Origin: JAEUOS01 sp965279115
GTDB taxonomy: Bacteria; Pseudomonadota; Gammaproteobacteria; Burkholderiales; JAEUOS01
Length of the DNA: 64,000 bases
Direction of reading: 5' to 3'
NCBI GenBank assembly: GCA_965279115.1
Contig: OZ257137.1
Span: forward strand, 3,844,001 to 3,908,000
Under the pieces are notes generated by a model, which saw only the letters and a program-made list of their open reading frames with translations, was not told the DNA's origin and searched no databases. The stretch's first letter is position 1; each line of letters opens with the position of its first letter. The position numbers and the translations under genes are program-made. Shown here piece after piece: positions 32,851-42,347 of the stretch.

Positions 32851-35061
32851 TCAGGCGACCAGGGCCGCCTTCACCCGCTGGGGGTTGAAGGGCAGGTGGC
32901 GCAGGCGCTTGCCGGTGAGTCTGGCGACCGCGTTGGCGATCGCCGGGGCCACGGGCGGCAAACCGCACTCTCCCACGCCTCCCGGCGCGTTGTCCGTGAC
33001 CATCACCTTCACGTTGATGGGCGGCACTTCGTTCATGCGCAGCACCGGATAGTCGTGAAAATTCGACTGTTGCGGCACCCCGTCCTTGAAAGTCACCTGC
33101 TCTTTCAGGGCGCCGGAAATGCCCCAGACGATGCTGCCTTCCACCTGGGTCGCGACGTTCTGCGGCAACACCGCCACGCCGGTATCGACCACCGCCCACA
33201 CCTGGTGCACCTTGATCATGCCGCTCTTGCGGTCGATCGACACTTCGACGATCTGGGCGATATGGGTTTCCCACATGTCGGAGTAGGCGATGCCGAGCGC
33301 GCGGCCGGCGGGGCGCTTCCTGTTCCAGTCGGCCATCTGCGCCACCTCGCGGATCACCGCCTGGGCGCGCGGATGCTTGGCCAGGAGGCGCAACCGGTAT
33401 TCCACCGCATCGGCCTTGGCGGCGGCCGCGATTTCGTCGATCATCGTCTCGACCGCCAGCTTGGTATAGCCGCCGCCCACGGCGCGCCAGAAGCCCACGT
33501 CGATGCCGCGGTCCTGACGGGCGAATTCGATCAGGTGATCCTTGATGTCGTAAAGAAACTCGGCGCCTTCGTGGAACGGTGCGTCCTTGCCGCCCGCCGC
33601 CTTGAAGGCGTTGGGATTGGCGCGCGCGTAGATCGACTCGCCTGCCAGACGATGATGCCAGCCGACGATGTTGTTTGTGGCATCGAGGCCGACTTCCAGG
33701 TGCTGGGCCACCAGAGGGCGGAACTTGTCGTTCTGCACATCGTCCTCGCGGGTCCAGGTGACCTTGACCGCGCGGCCGTCCGCGGCGCGGGCCAGCAGTG
33801 CGGCATCGATGGTGAAGTCGGCATCCACGCGCCGGCCGAAGCCGCCGCCCAGCAGCGTGGTGTTGACGGTGATGTTCGCAGGCGGCATCTTCAGGACTCC
33901 GGCGCAGGCGAACGTGGCAATGGACGGGCTTTGCGTAGGCGACCAGATTTCAAGCTTGTCGCCGGTGAACTTCGCGGTCGCATTCATCGGTTCCAGGCAC
34001 ATGTGGGCCATGTGCTCGGAAATGAAATCGGCCTTCAGGACACGTGTCGCGCCCTTGATGTTCTGTGTCGCGCTGCCGTGTTTCTCGACCTCCACGCCTG
34101 CCTTGGACAGGTCGAGGTCGGCGGCGGCGGCGAGGTAGTCGCGACCCACCGCGTCGGACGAGTAGTTCTTCGCCGGCGCGGCGCCTTCCCAGCTGACCTT
34201 GAGCGCCTGTTTGGCCTGGCGCGCCGCCCAGGTGTTTTCCGCGAGAATGCCCACGCCATAGGGCAGGGGAACGGTCTTGACATAACCCTTGACCAGCTTC
34301 GCGGCCGAGTCATCGATGGTGGCGGGCCTGTCTTTCTGCACCGGTGCGCGCAGCACCGCGCCGTGGAGCATGCCTTCGATACGGGTGTCGATGCCGTACC
34401 TGGCGGCGCCACGGGTTTTCTCGGCCAGGTCGATGCGCGGCACGTTCTTGCCGATGAGCTTGAAGTCCGCCGGTTTCCTGAGCATGGCGGGGGTGACCTG
34501 CGGCAATTGCGCGGGCACCTGCGCGAACGCGGCGATTTCGCCATAGCCCATGCTGCGGTTCGAGGCCTTGTGCAGCACCATGCTTTTCTCGGTGCTCAAT
34601 TCGGCGGCCGGAACGTTCCACTTCTCGGCGGCGGCGTTGACGAGTACAAGCCGGGTTTGCGCGCCGGCCAGGCGGAGCAATTCGTAATAGCCGCGTGTGG
34701 TCCGGGACGCGCCGGTGGCCATGATGCCGCCAAAGAGCTTGTTGCCGAACAGTTTCGGGTTGTGGCCCGACTGCATCACCTTGACACGCGCCCAGTCCGC
34801 ATCCAGATCTTCGGCCAGGCACAGAGGCATCGCGGTCAGTGTGCCCTGGCCCATTTCCGAGGCGGGCGAAAGAATCGTGATGGTGCCGTCGGCGGCGATG
34901 CTGACCCACTGGTTGGGCGCCAGGCCGGCGCCTTGGGCCTGTGCCCTTTTCGCGGCGGTCAGGGCGGGCACGCCAAAGGCCACACCGATGGCCATGCCGC
35001 CGGACCCGAGCAGGAACTGGCGACGCGAGAGCACCAGGGAATCGATACGTGGATTCATCAT
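32851..35061 (-). CDS. Isoquinoline 1-oxidoreductase-type large subunit (molybdopterin, Tat-exported)
   Basis: A 736-residue molybdenum-cofactor subunit of the xanthine dehydrogenase superfamily, IorB-like. A twin-arginine leader (LSRRQFLLGSGGMAIGVAFG) implies Tat export. Cofactor-binding stretches are SPASEMGQGTLTAMPLCLAE, LGGGFGRRVDADF and, near the C-terminus, DNAPGGVGECGLPPVAPAI, in which the Glu of GVGE is the expected catalytic base. The start at 35061 (ATGATG) is preferred because AAAGGA lies just upstream; an ATG at 35073 overlapping the iorA-type stop is the alternative. With the adjacent [2Fe-2S] subunit it should hydroxylate an N-heterocycle or oxidise an aldehyde; the substrate is unknown. 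Confidence 0.9.
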   Translation of the reverse strand: MMNPRIDSLVLSRRQFLLGSGGMAIGVAFGVPALTAAKRAQAQGAGLAPNQWVSIAADGTITILSPASEMGQGTLTAMPLCLAEDLDADWARVKVMQSGHNPKLFGNKLFGGIMATGASRTTRGYYELLRLAGAQTRLVLVNAAAEKWNVPAAELSTEKSMVLHKASNRSMGYGEIAAFAQVPAQLPQVTPAMLRKPADFKLIGKNVPRIDLAEKTRGAARYGIDTRIEGMLHGAVLRAPVQKDRPATIDDSAAKLVKGYVKTVPLPYGVGILAENTWAARQAKQALKVSWEGAAPAKNYSSDAVGRDYLAAAADLDLSKAGVEVEKHGSATQNIKGATRVLKADFISEHMAHMCLEPMNATAKFTGDKLEIWSPTQSPSIATFACAGVLKMPPANITVNTTLLGGGFGRRVDADFTIDAALLARAADGRAVKVTWTREDDVQNDKFRPLVAQHLEVGLDATNNIVGWHHRLAGESIYARANPNAFKAAGGKDAPFHEGAEFLYDIKDHLIEFARQDRGIDVGFWRAVGGGYTKLAVETMIDEIAAAAKADAVEYRLRLLAKHPRAQAVIREVAQMADWNRKRPAGRALGIAYSDMWETHIAQIVEVSIDRKSGMIKVHQVWAVVDTGVAVLPQNVATQVEGSIVWGISGALKEQVTFKDGVPQQSNFHDYPVLRMNEVPPINVKVMVTDNAPGGVGECGLPPVAPAIANAVARLTGKRLRHLPFNPQRVKAALVA

Positions 35062-35069
35062 CGTTCCTT

Positions 35070-35522
35070 TCATGCCTTGGTGTTCGCCGCGCGCTCGACC
35101 GCACGCACGATCTGGTTGTAGGTGCCGCAGCGGCAGATGTTGCCTGCCATCGCATCAACGATCTGCTTGCGCGAAGGCTTGGGCGTTTTCCTGAGCAGCG
35201 CGGCGGCGGTCATGATCTGGCCTGACTGGCAATAGCCGCACTGCGGCACCCCTTCGGCCACCCAGGCCTGTTGCAGCGGGTGATCGCCATTGGGCGCCAG
35301 ACCTTCGATGGTGGTGATCTTCTTGCCGGCCATCGCCGACACCGGGGTCACGCAGGAGCGGGTCGGCGTGCCGTTGACATGCACGGTGCAGGCCCCGCAT
35401 TGCGCCATGCCGCAGCCGAATTTTGTGCCGGTCATGCCCAGGGTATCGCGCAGTACCCACAAAAGAGGGGTGTCGGGCGCGGCGTCGGCTTCCACCGATT
35501 TGCCATTGACATCGAGTTGCAT
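35070..35522 (-). CDS. [2Fe-2S] subunit of molybdenum hydroxylase (IorA type)
   Basis: A 150-residue iron-sulfur subunit. It carries the plant-type cluster motif GCGMAQCGACTVHVNG with a further Cys (TRSCVTPVSA) and the second cluster motif QCGYCQSGQ plus ICRCGTYNQI. Two-subunit partners such as isoquinoline 1-oxidoreductase have this short form without a FAD subunit. The ATG at 35522 has a GGAG nine bases upstream. Its stop is adjacent to, or overlaps, the large-subunit start. Electrons probably leave to a c-type cytochrome. Confidence 0.93.
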   Translation of the reverse strand: MQLDVNGKSVEADAAPDTPLLWVLRDTLGMTGTKFGCGMAQCGACTVHVNGTPTRSCVTPVSAMAGKKITTIEGLAPNGDHPLQQAWVAEGVPQCGYCQSGQIMTAAALLRKTPKPSRKQIVDAMAGNICRCGTYNQIVRAVERAANTKA

Positions 35523-35665
35523 TCCTTGTCTCCGCTTGTAATTTGAAAGGCGGTGCGAAGGATGCCCGGAATCCGTGTCAATGTACAGACGGGTAAACAC
35601 CGCTCCCGCGCAAAGGCGCGGGCTCAGCAGGGTCTTTGTCGCGGTGCTGGATTCAGCCTGCGGCC

Positions 35666-36493
35666 CTAGCCATTCAGGTAGGCATTCAAGTCCGGCGTGA
35701 CGATGGTGTGCTCGAGATAGCCGAAGCTGCCATGTTCGCGAACCTCACGGGCCGCGTCGATCAACCCCGTGATCGCGGCGCGGTACAGCGAGGTGGCCAG
35801 GCTGATGCGGCGCACGCCCGCGGCTTCGAGTTCGGCCACCGAAGGCGACTTGCCGCGGATGCCGGCCATGAAGTTGACCGGCTTCGATACGGCGGCGCAC
35901 ACCGCGCGCACCGCGGCGATGTCCGGCAGGCCCGGCGCCATCAGCACATCCGCGCCTGCCTTCTCAAACGCCTGGAGGCGCCGGATGGTGTCATCCAGAT
36001 CCGGATTGCCGCGCAGGAAGTTCTCGGTGCGGGCCGTGAGCATGAAGCGAAACGGCAGGCTCCTGGCGGCTTGCGCCGCGGCTGCCACGCGCTCGGCGGC
36101 ATGCCCGATGTCGTACAGAGGCCTGGCGGCGTCGCCGCTGGCATCTTCGATCGAGCCGCCCACCAGGCCTGCCAGCGCGCCCTGGCGGATGGTTTCGGCG
36201 GCATCTTCCGGTGAATCCCCAAAGCCCTTTTCAAGGTCGGCCGACACCGGCAGGTCGGTCGCGTCGACGATGGCGCGCACGTGGGCCAGGGCTTCTTCAC
36301 GGGTGATCCTGCCGTCACGCCTGCCGTAGACGGCGGCGGAAGCGCCGCTGGAGGTCGCCAGGGCCACAAAACCCAGCCCTGCGAGGATGCGCGCGGAGCC
36401 GGCATCCCACGGGTTGGCGATGACGAAGGCGCCCGGCCCGTCATGCAGGGCCGCGAAGCGGGCGCCTTTCTCAGCTTGTGTTGGCGTGGTCAT
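35666..36493 (-). CDS. Isocitrate lyase / PEP mutase family protein
   Basis: A 275-residue TIM-barrel protein of the ICL/PEPM superfamily. It begins KGARFAALHDGPGAFVIANP and has GFVALATSSGASAAVYGRRD, the metal-binding VSADLEKGFGDSPEDAAETI and GGSIEDASGD. The usual KKCGH loop of 2-methylisocitrate lyase is absent, as in the short members whose reactions are often unknown (possible oxaloacetate decarboxylase or carboxyPEP-mutase-like). The ATG at 36493 has AAGGAG upstream. It is 23 bases after the MoCF-domain gene on the same strand, so they are probably co-transcribed. Confidence 0.85.
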   Translation of the reverse strand: MTTPTQAEKGARFAALHDGPGAFVIANPWDAGSARILAGLGFVALATSSGASAAVYGRRDGRITREEALAHVRAIVDATDLPVSADLEKGFGDSPEDAAETIRQGALAGLVGGSIEDASGDAARPLYDIGHAAERVAAAAQAARSLPFRFMLTARTENFLRGNPDLDDTIRRLQAFEKAGADVLMAPGLPDIAAVRAVCAAVSKPVNFMAGIRGKSPSVAELEAAGVRRISLATSLYRAAITGLIDAAREVREHGSFGYLEHTIVTPDLNAYLNG

Positions 36494-36516
36494 GGTGGAT
36501 GCTCCTTCGCTGGCAT

Positions 36517-37290
36517 TCAAGCCTTGAGTGTCGCTTTCCAGTTGCCGCCTTGCGCCTCAACACCCTTGCGGAAGGCCTCCAGCGTCGCCTCAACCGCGTG
36601 CGGCTCGCCCTTGGCACCCAGTTCGATGTGGCGCGGCGTCTTGTCATCACCCACCGAGGGCAGGCTGAAGGTCTTGAGGCCGGCAGTCTTCTCGGCTTCC
36701 ACCATCATGTCGATGACTTGCGATTCGCCGAGGTCGAAGACGAAGATGGATTTTTCCAGGTAGGGGGCGTGGTTGAAATGCGCCTTGTAGTGGGTGTCGA
36801 GCACCCATTCGGCCATCGGCCAGGCCATCACAGGAAAGCCCGGCACGAAGTAGTGGTGCCCGATCGAAAACCCGGCGATGCGGTTGTAGGGGTTGGGGAT
36901 GATGTCGCTGCCGGCCGGGAATTCGCCCATCGCCAGGCGCTGCGGGGTGAGTTCCCAGTTCATTTCGACCGCGCGTGCGCGGATGTGCACCTCGGCACCG
37001 GGGTGCAGTTGCAGCGGCACACCGAGCGCCTCGGCGGCGGCCTGGCGGGTATGGTCGTCCGGGGTGGCGCCGATGCCGCCGCAACTGAAGATGCACCAGT
37101 CGCCCTTGGCCGCCAGCGCGAAAGTGCGGCGGTAGGTGTCGACAATATGCGCGCGGTCGTCACCCAGGTATTCGGCGAACGAAAGCCGCAGGCCGCGCGC
37201 CTTGAGCAGCTCGATGATCTTCGGCATGTGCTTGTCGGCACGCTTGCCGGAGAGGATTTCGTCGCCGATGATGATGAGGCCGAATTTCAT
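36517..37290 (-). CDS. MoCF/CinA-type molybdopterin-binding domain protein
   Basis: A 257-residue protein with an N-terminal MoaB/MoeA/CinA-type domain: FGLIIIGDEILSGKRADKHM and SCGGIGATPDDHTRQAAAEA are the pterin-binding signatures. It lacks the C-terminal nicotinamide-mononucleotide deamidase domain of CinA. It could support molybdenum cofactor handling for the nearby IorAB-like hydroxylase, but similar stand-alone proteins exist without that context. The ATG at 37290 overlaps the stop of the EI24 gene (37287-37290), so the two are translationally coupled. Confidence 0.83.
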   Translation of the reverse strand: MKFGLIIIGDEILSGKRADKHMPKIIELLKARGLRLSFAEYLGDDRAHIVDTYRRTFALAAKGDWCIFSCGGIGATPDDHTRQAAAEALGVPLQLHPGAEVHIRARAVEMNWELTPQRLAMGEFPAGSDIIPNPYNRIAGFSIGHHYFVPGFPVMAWPMAEWVLDTHYKAHFNHAPYLEKSIFVFDLGESQVIDMMVEAEKTAGLKTFSLPSVGDDKTPRHIELGAKGEPHAVEATLEAFRKGVEAQGGNWKATLKA

Positions 37291-38033
37291 GCCGGTAGTT
37301 CCTTGATGGTGTTGCCGCGCGTTGCGGCGAGTGCGTCCAGCCCGTAGTGGATGAATGCCAGTCCGGTGAGGGTGGTGGAAAAGAACCAGAAAAACGGGAT
37401 CACATTGAGAACCGCGCCGACAAAGCCAAGCCACTGCCAGCGCAGCCGCGGCGAATTCGCCAGCAGCGCAAGCTCGTCGGTGGAGGCGTGGGCCGACAGG
37501 GCGTCGTAGCGCAACACCCGCGCGTTGAGGCGCCCGAGCAGGATCGGCAGGACGATCCAGCCGAACACCGGGATGAACCAGAGCGGAAACGTCACGGCCG
37601 CCAGCAACAGGAAGCGGATCAGTGCCCCCATGGAATTGGCGAGTGAGCCGAAGAAACCGCCGCCGCTCTGGCGCGTCAGTGTGGAGAACTCGCGTGACTC
37701 GACATGCCGCACCATGAAGGGCATGCCGGCGATGCTGACAAAGCCCAGGGCGCACACCAGCGTGAGCGGAATGAACAGTGCCACCAGTATCCAGATAGTG
37801 AGTATCCCCGGGACGACGCTGATGCCGTAGACCACCAGCCGGTCGATCACCTTGTCGATGTAGGGCAGGGTCTTGAGCAGCATGTCGATGGTGGCCAAGA
37901 GCGTGGCCCACTTCCACCACATGATGAAGGCCCAGAACAGGGCGGCGACAATCACCGGGCCGATGGCCAGCGCCAGCATGCCGGGTTGCAGCTGGCTGTT
38001 GAGGGCGCGCCGATAGGCTTCGAGGATGGACAT
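37287..38033 (-). CDS. EI24-domain membrane protein (CysZ-like superfamily)
   Basis: A 248-residue inner-membrane protein of the EI24/CysZ family with about six hydrophobic stretches (MLALAIGPVIVAALFWAFIM, VVPGILTIWILVALFIPLTL and FLLLAAVTFPLWFIPVFGWI) and the family pattern WIVLPILLGRLNARVLRYDA. Members of the family include a sulfate permease (CysZ), but no sulfate genes are adjacent. It is co-transcribed with the MoCF-domain gene, whose start overlaps its stop. Confidence 0.85.
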   Translation of the reverse strand: MSILEAYRRALNSQLQPGMLALAIGPVIVAALFWAFIMWWKWATLLATIDMLLKTLPYIDKVIDRLVVYGISVVPGILTIWILVALFIPLTLVCALGFVSIAGMPFMVRHVESREFSTLTRQSGGGFFGSLANSMGALIRFLLLAAVTFPLWFIPVFGWIVLPILLGRLNARVLRYDALSAHASTDELALLANSPRLRWQWLGFVGAVLNVIPFFWFFSTTLTGLAFIHYGLDALAATRGNTIKELPA

Positions 38034-38120
38034 GTGGCGATTTTACGGGTTGACGCGGCGCCCGATGTGATCGCAGCGGCGGCTAGGTTGGTCCGGGCAG
38101 GCGAGAGCCCGGCGACTTGC

Positions 38121-39269
38121 TCAAACCATGCGCTTGGCGATCTCCTCGAGCATCACCTCGGTGGCCCCGCCGCCGATCGACTGGATGCGCGCATCCCGCG
38201 CCATGCGTTCGATGGCGGCCTCGCGCATGTAACCGAAGCCGCCGTGGAACTGCAGGCAGTCGTACATCACCTCGTTGACCAGTTCGCCGCACAGGGCCTT
38301 GACCATCGACACCTCCTTGGTGACAGTCTGCCCTTGTGCGTCGCGCCAGGCGGTGTTGTAGACCAGCGCCCGCGCGGCTTCCACACGTGCCGAGAGCATC
38401 GCCAGCCGATGGCGGATGGCCTGCTTGTCCCACAATGTGGCGCCGAAGGCCTTGCGCTGGGTGACCCACTCGAGCGTGAGTTCGATGGCCCTGGCGGCTT
38501 CACCCATGGCCTGTGCACCGAGAACGATGCGCTCGTTCTGCAGGTTCTTCATCAGGGCATAGAAGCCCTTGTTCTCTTCGCCCAGCAGGTTCGCGGCGGG
38601 TATGCGGCAGTTGTCGAACACCAGTTCGGCGGTGTCGCTGGATAGCCAGCCGTGCTTTTTCAGCGGGCGGGCGACGGAAAAGCCCTGCGTGCCTTTCTCG
38701 ACCACGAACATCGACACCTGGTGGTTGCGGGTGCCTGCGTCGCCGGTCTTGGCGGCCACGCAGAAGATGTCGCCGTGCACGCCGTTGGTGATGTACATCT
38801 TGGCGCCGTTCAACACCCAGGCGTCACCATCGCGCCGGGCGGTGGTACGCATGGAGGCCAGGTCGGAACCGGCATCCGGTTCGGTCATGGCCACCGCGGC
38901 GATCTTCTCGCCGCGGATGATGGGCGGCAGGTACTTCGCCTTTTGCTCCGGGCTGCCCGCGTTATGCAGGTGCGGCGAGGCCATGTCGGTGTGCACCAGC
39001 ACCGTCACGGCGAAGCCGCCGTAGGTCGAGCGGCCGAGTTCCTCTGCCAGTACCACGGTCGACAGGGTATCCAGGGCGGAGCCGCCGTACGCCTCCTCGT
39101 AGCGTATGCCGAGAAATCCGAGCTTGCCCATCTCGCGCAGCACCTCGCGCGGGACCAAGCCGTTTTCCTCCCAGCCGTCTCCATGCGGCAGGACCTTGTC
39201 GGCAATGAAGCGGCGCAACGAGTCGCGCAGGGCTTCGTGTTCGGGGGTGAAATAGGGTGTGGTCGACAT
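38121..39269 (-). CDS. Acyl-CoA dehydrogenase
   Basis: A 382-residue flavoprotein that introduces a double bond into an acyl-CoA, passing electrons to ETF. Conserved blocks: YFTPEHEALRDSLRRFIADK, AVAMTEPDAGSDLASMRTTA (FAD-binding signature), NGAKMYITNG, LGEENKGFYALMKNLQNERI and CLQFHGGFGYMREAAIERMA. The C-terminal SIGGGATEVMLEEIAKRM resembles the isovaleryl- and long-chain-type enzymes in which the base lies elsewhere than the short-chain position. The ATG at 39269 begins right before the domain. It is divergent from the flavoprotein gene at 39431. Confidence 0.93.
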   Translation of the reverse strand: MSTTPYFTPEHEALRDSLRRFIADKVLPHGDGWEENGLVPREVLREMGKLGFLGIRYEEAYGGSALDTLSTVVLAEELGRSTYGGFAVTVLVHTDMASPHLHNAGSPEQKAKYLPPIIRGEKIAAVAMTEPDAGSDLASMRTTARRDGDAWVLNGAKMYITNGVHGDIFCVAAKTGDAGTRNHQVSMFVVEKGTQGFSVARPLKKHGWLSSDTAELVFDNCRIPAANLLGEENKGFYALMKNLQNERIVLGAQAMGEAARAIELTLEWVTQRKAFGATLWDKQAIRHRLAMLSARVEAARALVYNTAWRDAQGQTVTKEVSMVKALCGELVNEVMYDCLQFHGGFGYMREAAIERMARDARIQSIGGGATEVMLEEIAKRMV

Positions 39270-39430
39270 GGTAGCGGGCGCGGTGAAAGTTGCCGGGATT
39301 ATGGGGCCGGGCTGCGCTTTCTGCCCGACGCGGCACAGCGGAATTGCCCCATCCGGCGTTGGGGTTACCCTACGCACGGCGCGACGGGGCGGCAAGGTAG
39401 AATTTCGGCTTCGCCCGGAGACAAGACATC

Positions 39431-40840
39431 ATGAACCAGCCGATCGCCACCAAATACCTGCGCCGCGAGTTTCCCGCCCCCCTGCTCGACGAGCTCAAAT
39501 TGCTGCTCGGGGCGGAGCGGGTTTCGACCGCCAGCGCGGTGCGCGAGCATCACGGCCATGACGAATCGCATTTCCCGGACGCGCTTCCGGATGCGGTGGT
39601 GTTTCCGGAAACCACCGAGGAAGTGGCGGCAGTGGTCAAGGCCTGCGCCGCGCGCAAGTTTCCGGTCATCCCTTACGGTACCGGCACGTCGCTCGAGGGA
39701 CACATCCTGGCCATCCATGGTGGCGTGTCGCTGGACTTGTCGCGCATGAACCGGGTTCTCGAAGTGCATGCCGAGGATCTCGACGCGGTGGTGCAGGCCG
39801 GCGTCACCCGCAAGGCGCTCAATGCCCACATCAAGGACACCGGCCTGTTTTTCCCCATCGACCCGGGCGCCGATGCCTCCATTGGCGGCATGAGCGCCAC
39901 CCGCGCCTCCGGCACCGCCGCGGTCCGTTACGGCACCATGAAGGAGAACGTCATGGCGCTCACGGTCGTGCTGGCCGACGGGCGGATCGTCAAGACCGGG
40001 CGTCGCACCAAGAAATCTTCCGCCGGCTATGACCTGACGCGCTTGTTCGTGGGCAGCGAGGGCACGCTTGGTGTGATCACCGAAGTGACGGTCAAGCTCT
40101 ACCCGCAACCTGAAGCCATTTCGGCGGCGGTGTGCTGCTTCCCCAACATGGTGGCGGCCGCCAACACGGTGATCCAGGCCATCCAGATGGGCGTGCCGGT
40201 GGCGCGCTGCGATTTCGTCGACCCGCTGTGCGTGCGCGCCATCAACAACCACAGCAAGACCGGCCTGCAGGAAAAGCCCACCGTGTTCTTCGAATTCCAT
40301 GGTTCGGAAGCGGGGGTCAAGGAGCAGGCCGAAACCGTGCAGGCGATCGCCGCCGAACAAGGCGCCGAGGCATTCCAGTGGGCCACCAAGCCGGAAGATC
40401 GCAGCAAGCTGTGGCAGGCGCGCCATGACGCCTATTTCGCCTGCCTGCAACTGCAGCCGGGTTGCCGCATCATTTCCACCGACGTATGCGTGCCGATCTC
40501 GCGCCTGGCGGAATGCCTGGAAGCCACCGAGAAAGACATCAACGAATCCGGGCGCATGGTGCCGGTGCTCGGGCACATCGGCGACGGCAACTTCCACCTC
40601 TGCATCATCGTCGACCCCGACAACCCCAACGATATCGAGATCGCCGAGCAGATGAACCATCGCCTGGTCGAGCGCGCCATCGCGATGGAAGGCACCTGCA
40701 CCGGCGAGCATGGCATTGGCTGCGGCAAGATGGAGTTCATGGATGCCGAGCACGGTGACAGCCTGGACGTGATGCGCAGCCTGAAGCGCGCCATGGACCC
40801 GGACAACATCATGAACCCCGGCAAAGTGATCGCGGTCTGA
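39431..40840 (+). CDS. FAD-linked D-2-hydroxyacid dehydrogenase (D-lactate dehydrogenase cytochrome-like)
   Basis: A 469-residue flavoprotein of the vanillyl-alcohol-oxidase family, FAD_binding_4 plus FAD-oxidase C domains. The N-terminal part carries VIPYGTGTSLEGHI, DPGADASIGGMSATRASGT and VRYGTMKENV; the C-terminal domain ends with HIGDGNFHLCIIVDPDNPND and GEHGIGCGKMEFM, in which the His residues contribute to the active site. It resembles eukaryotic-type D-lactate dehydrogenase (cytochrome) more than GlcD. The stop lies 16 bases before glcD, so it heads the glcD-lipoprotein-glcE-glcF operon. Oxidation of D-lactate or another D-2-hydroxy acid is likely. Confidence 0.9.
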   Translation: MNQPIATKYLRREFPAPLLDELKLLLGAERVSTASAVREHHGHDESHFPDALPDAVVFPETTEEVAAVVKACAARKFPVIPYGTGTSLEGHILAIHGGVSLDLSRMNRVLEVHAEDLDAVVQAGVTRKALNAHIKDTGLFFPIDPGADASIGGMSATRASGTAAVRYGTMKENVMALTVVLADGRIVKTGRRTKKSSAGYDLTRLFVGSEGTLGVITEVTVKLYPQPEAISAAVCCFPNMVAAANTVIQAIQMGVPVARCDFVDPLCVRAINNHSKTGLQEKPTVFFEFHGSEAGVKEQAETVQAIAAEQGAEAFQWATKPEDRSKLWQARHDAYFACLQLQPGCRIISTDVCVPISRLAECLEATEKDINESGRMVPVLGHIGDGNFHLCIIVDPDNPNDIEIAEQMNHRLVERAIAMEGTCTGEHGIGCGKMEFMDAEHGDSLDVMRSLKRAMDPDNIMNPGKVIAV

Positions 40841-40856
40841 CCGGCGAGACGCGCGC

Positions 40857-42347
40857 ATGAACGCCCCGGCGGGCAAGCCGCTGATCGACCTGCTGCGCCA
40901 GACCCGCGTGGTGGCTGCGCTGCGCGTGTTCCTGGCCGAGGAACAGGTGCTTTTCGAAGGCGAGGACACGCGCCCCTACGAATGCGACGGCCTGTCGGCC
41001 TATCGCCAGGTGCCGATGGTGGTGGCCCTGCCTTCCACCGAGGAGCAGGTGGCGTGCATCCTCAAGACCTGTTTCGAGATGGACGTGCCGGTGGTGCCGC
41101 GCGGTGCCGGCACCGGCTTGTCGGGCGGCGCCTTGCCGATGGGCAATGGCGTGCTGCTCTCGCTGGCCAAGTTCAACCGGATCCTCTCCATCGACCACGC
41201 GGCGCGCACCGCGCGCGTACAACCCGGCGTGCGCAACCTCGCCATTTCGGAGGCGGTCGCGCATCTGGGTTTGTACTATGCCCCCGACCCGTCCTCGCAG
41301 ATCGCCTGCAGCATCGGCGGGAATGTGGCCGAGAACTCGGGCGGCGTGCATTGCCTGAAATACGGGCTCACGGTCAACAACATCCTGCGCGTGCGTGGCT
41401 TCACCGTCGAAGGCGATCTGGTCGAATTCGGTTCCGAGGCGCTTGATGCGCCGGGCTATGACCTGCTGGCGGTGATCGTCGGCAGCGAAGGCATGCTGGC
41501 GGTCACCACCGAAGTGACCGTGAAGCTTGTGCCCAAGCCGGAACGCGCACAGGTGATCCTGGCGTCCTTCGACAGTGTGGAGAAGGCCGGCAACGCGGTG
41601 GCCGACGTGATCGCCGCCGGCATCATTCCGGCCGGGCTGGAGATGATGGACAAGCCCGCGACCGCCGCAGTGGAGCAGTTCGTGCACGCGGGCTATGACC
41701 TCGCGGCCGAGGCCATCCTGCTGTGCGAGTCCGACGGCACGCCCGAAGAGGTTGAAGAGGAAATCGGACGCATGAAGGCGGTGTTGTCGAAATCCGGCGC
41801 CACCTCGCTCAAGGTGTCGCAATCGGAGGCGGAACGGCTCAAGGCATGGGCCGGGCGCAAGGCGGCGTTTCCGGCGGTGGGGCGCATCTCGCCGGACTAC
41901 TACTGCATGGACGGCACCATTCCCCGCAAGGCGCTGGGCACGATCCTGCGTTTCATCGCCGAAATGGAAACGAAATACGGGCTCAAGTGCCCCAATGTGT
42001 TTCATGCCGGCGACGGCAACCTGCACCCGCTGATCCTGTTCGATGCCAACGATCCCGACCAGATGCACCGCACCGAGGAGTTCGCCAACGAGGTGCTGCT
42101 CAAGTGCATCGAGCTCGGCGGCACCGTGACCGGGGAGCACGGCGTGGGCATCGAGAAGATCAACCAGATGTGCGTGCAGTTCGCGCCGGCGGAACTGGCG
42201 GCCTTCCGGGCGCTGAAAACCGCGTTTGACGCCAAGGGGCTGCTCAATCCGGAGAAGAACATTCCGTCCCTGCATCGCTGTGCGGAATTCGGGCGCATGC
42301 ATGTGTCGGGAGGCCAGCTGCCGCATCCCGAGCTGCCGAGGTTTTGA
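40857..42347 (+). CDS. glcD: Glycolate oxidase subunit GlcD
   Basis: A 496-residue FAD subunit of glycolate oxidase, which converts glycolate to glyoxylate at the membrane with GlcE and GlcF. Motifs: VVPRGAGTGLSGGALPMGNG, DPSSQIACSIGGNVAENSGG, SEGMLAVTTEVTVKLVP, NVFHAGDGNLHPLILFDAND and GEHGVGIEKINQMCVQF. The length and the order in the operon agree with glcD. Its stop TGA shares one base with the ATG of the following small lipoprotein gene, a tight translational coupling. Confidence 0.95.
   Translation: MNAPAGKPLIDLLRQTRVVAALRVFLAEEQVLFEGEDTRPYECDGLSAYRQVPMVVALPSTEEQVACILKTCFEMDVPVVPRGAGTGLSGGALPMGNGVLLSLAKFNRILSIDHAARTARVQPGVRNLAISEAVAHLGLYYAPDPSSQIACSIGGNVAENSGGVHCLKYGLTVNNILRVRGFTVEGDLVEFGSEALDAPGYDLLAVIVGSEGMLAVTTEVTVKLVPKPERAQVILASFDSVEKAGNAVADVIAAGIIPAGLEMMDKPATAAVEQFVHAGYDLAAEAILLCESDGTPEEVEEEIGRMKAVLSKSGATSLKVSQSEAERLKAWAGRKAAFPAVGRISPDYYCMDGTIPRKALGTILRFIAEMETKYGLKCPNVFHAGDGNLHPLILFDANDPDQMHRTEEFANEVLLKCIELGGTVTGEHGVGIEKINQMCVQFAPAELAAFRALKTAFDAKGLLNPEKNIPSLHRCAEFGRMHVSGGQLPHPELPRF

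Noticed and set aside
32827..35121. A 764-codon open frame on the plus strand opposite the molybdenum hydroxylase gene
   Set aside because: The minus-strand protein has Tat, cofactor and GVGE motifs, while the plus-strand translation is His/Arg/Gly-rich and motif-free, a known effect of GC-rich codon use.
36517..37920. A possible fusion of the MoCF-domain protein with an upstream extension into the EI24 gene
   Set aside because: The extension is in the wrong frame of the EI24 gene and not domain-like; the ATG at 37290 fits the family start and overlaps the EI24 stop.
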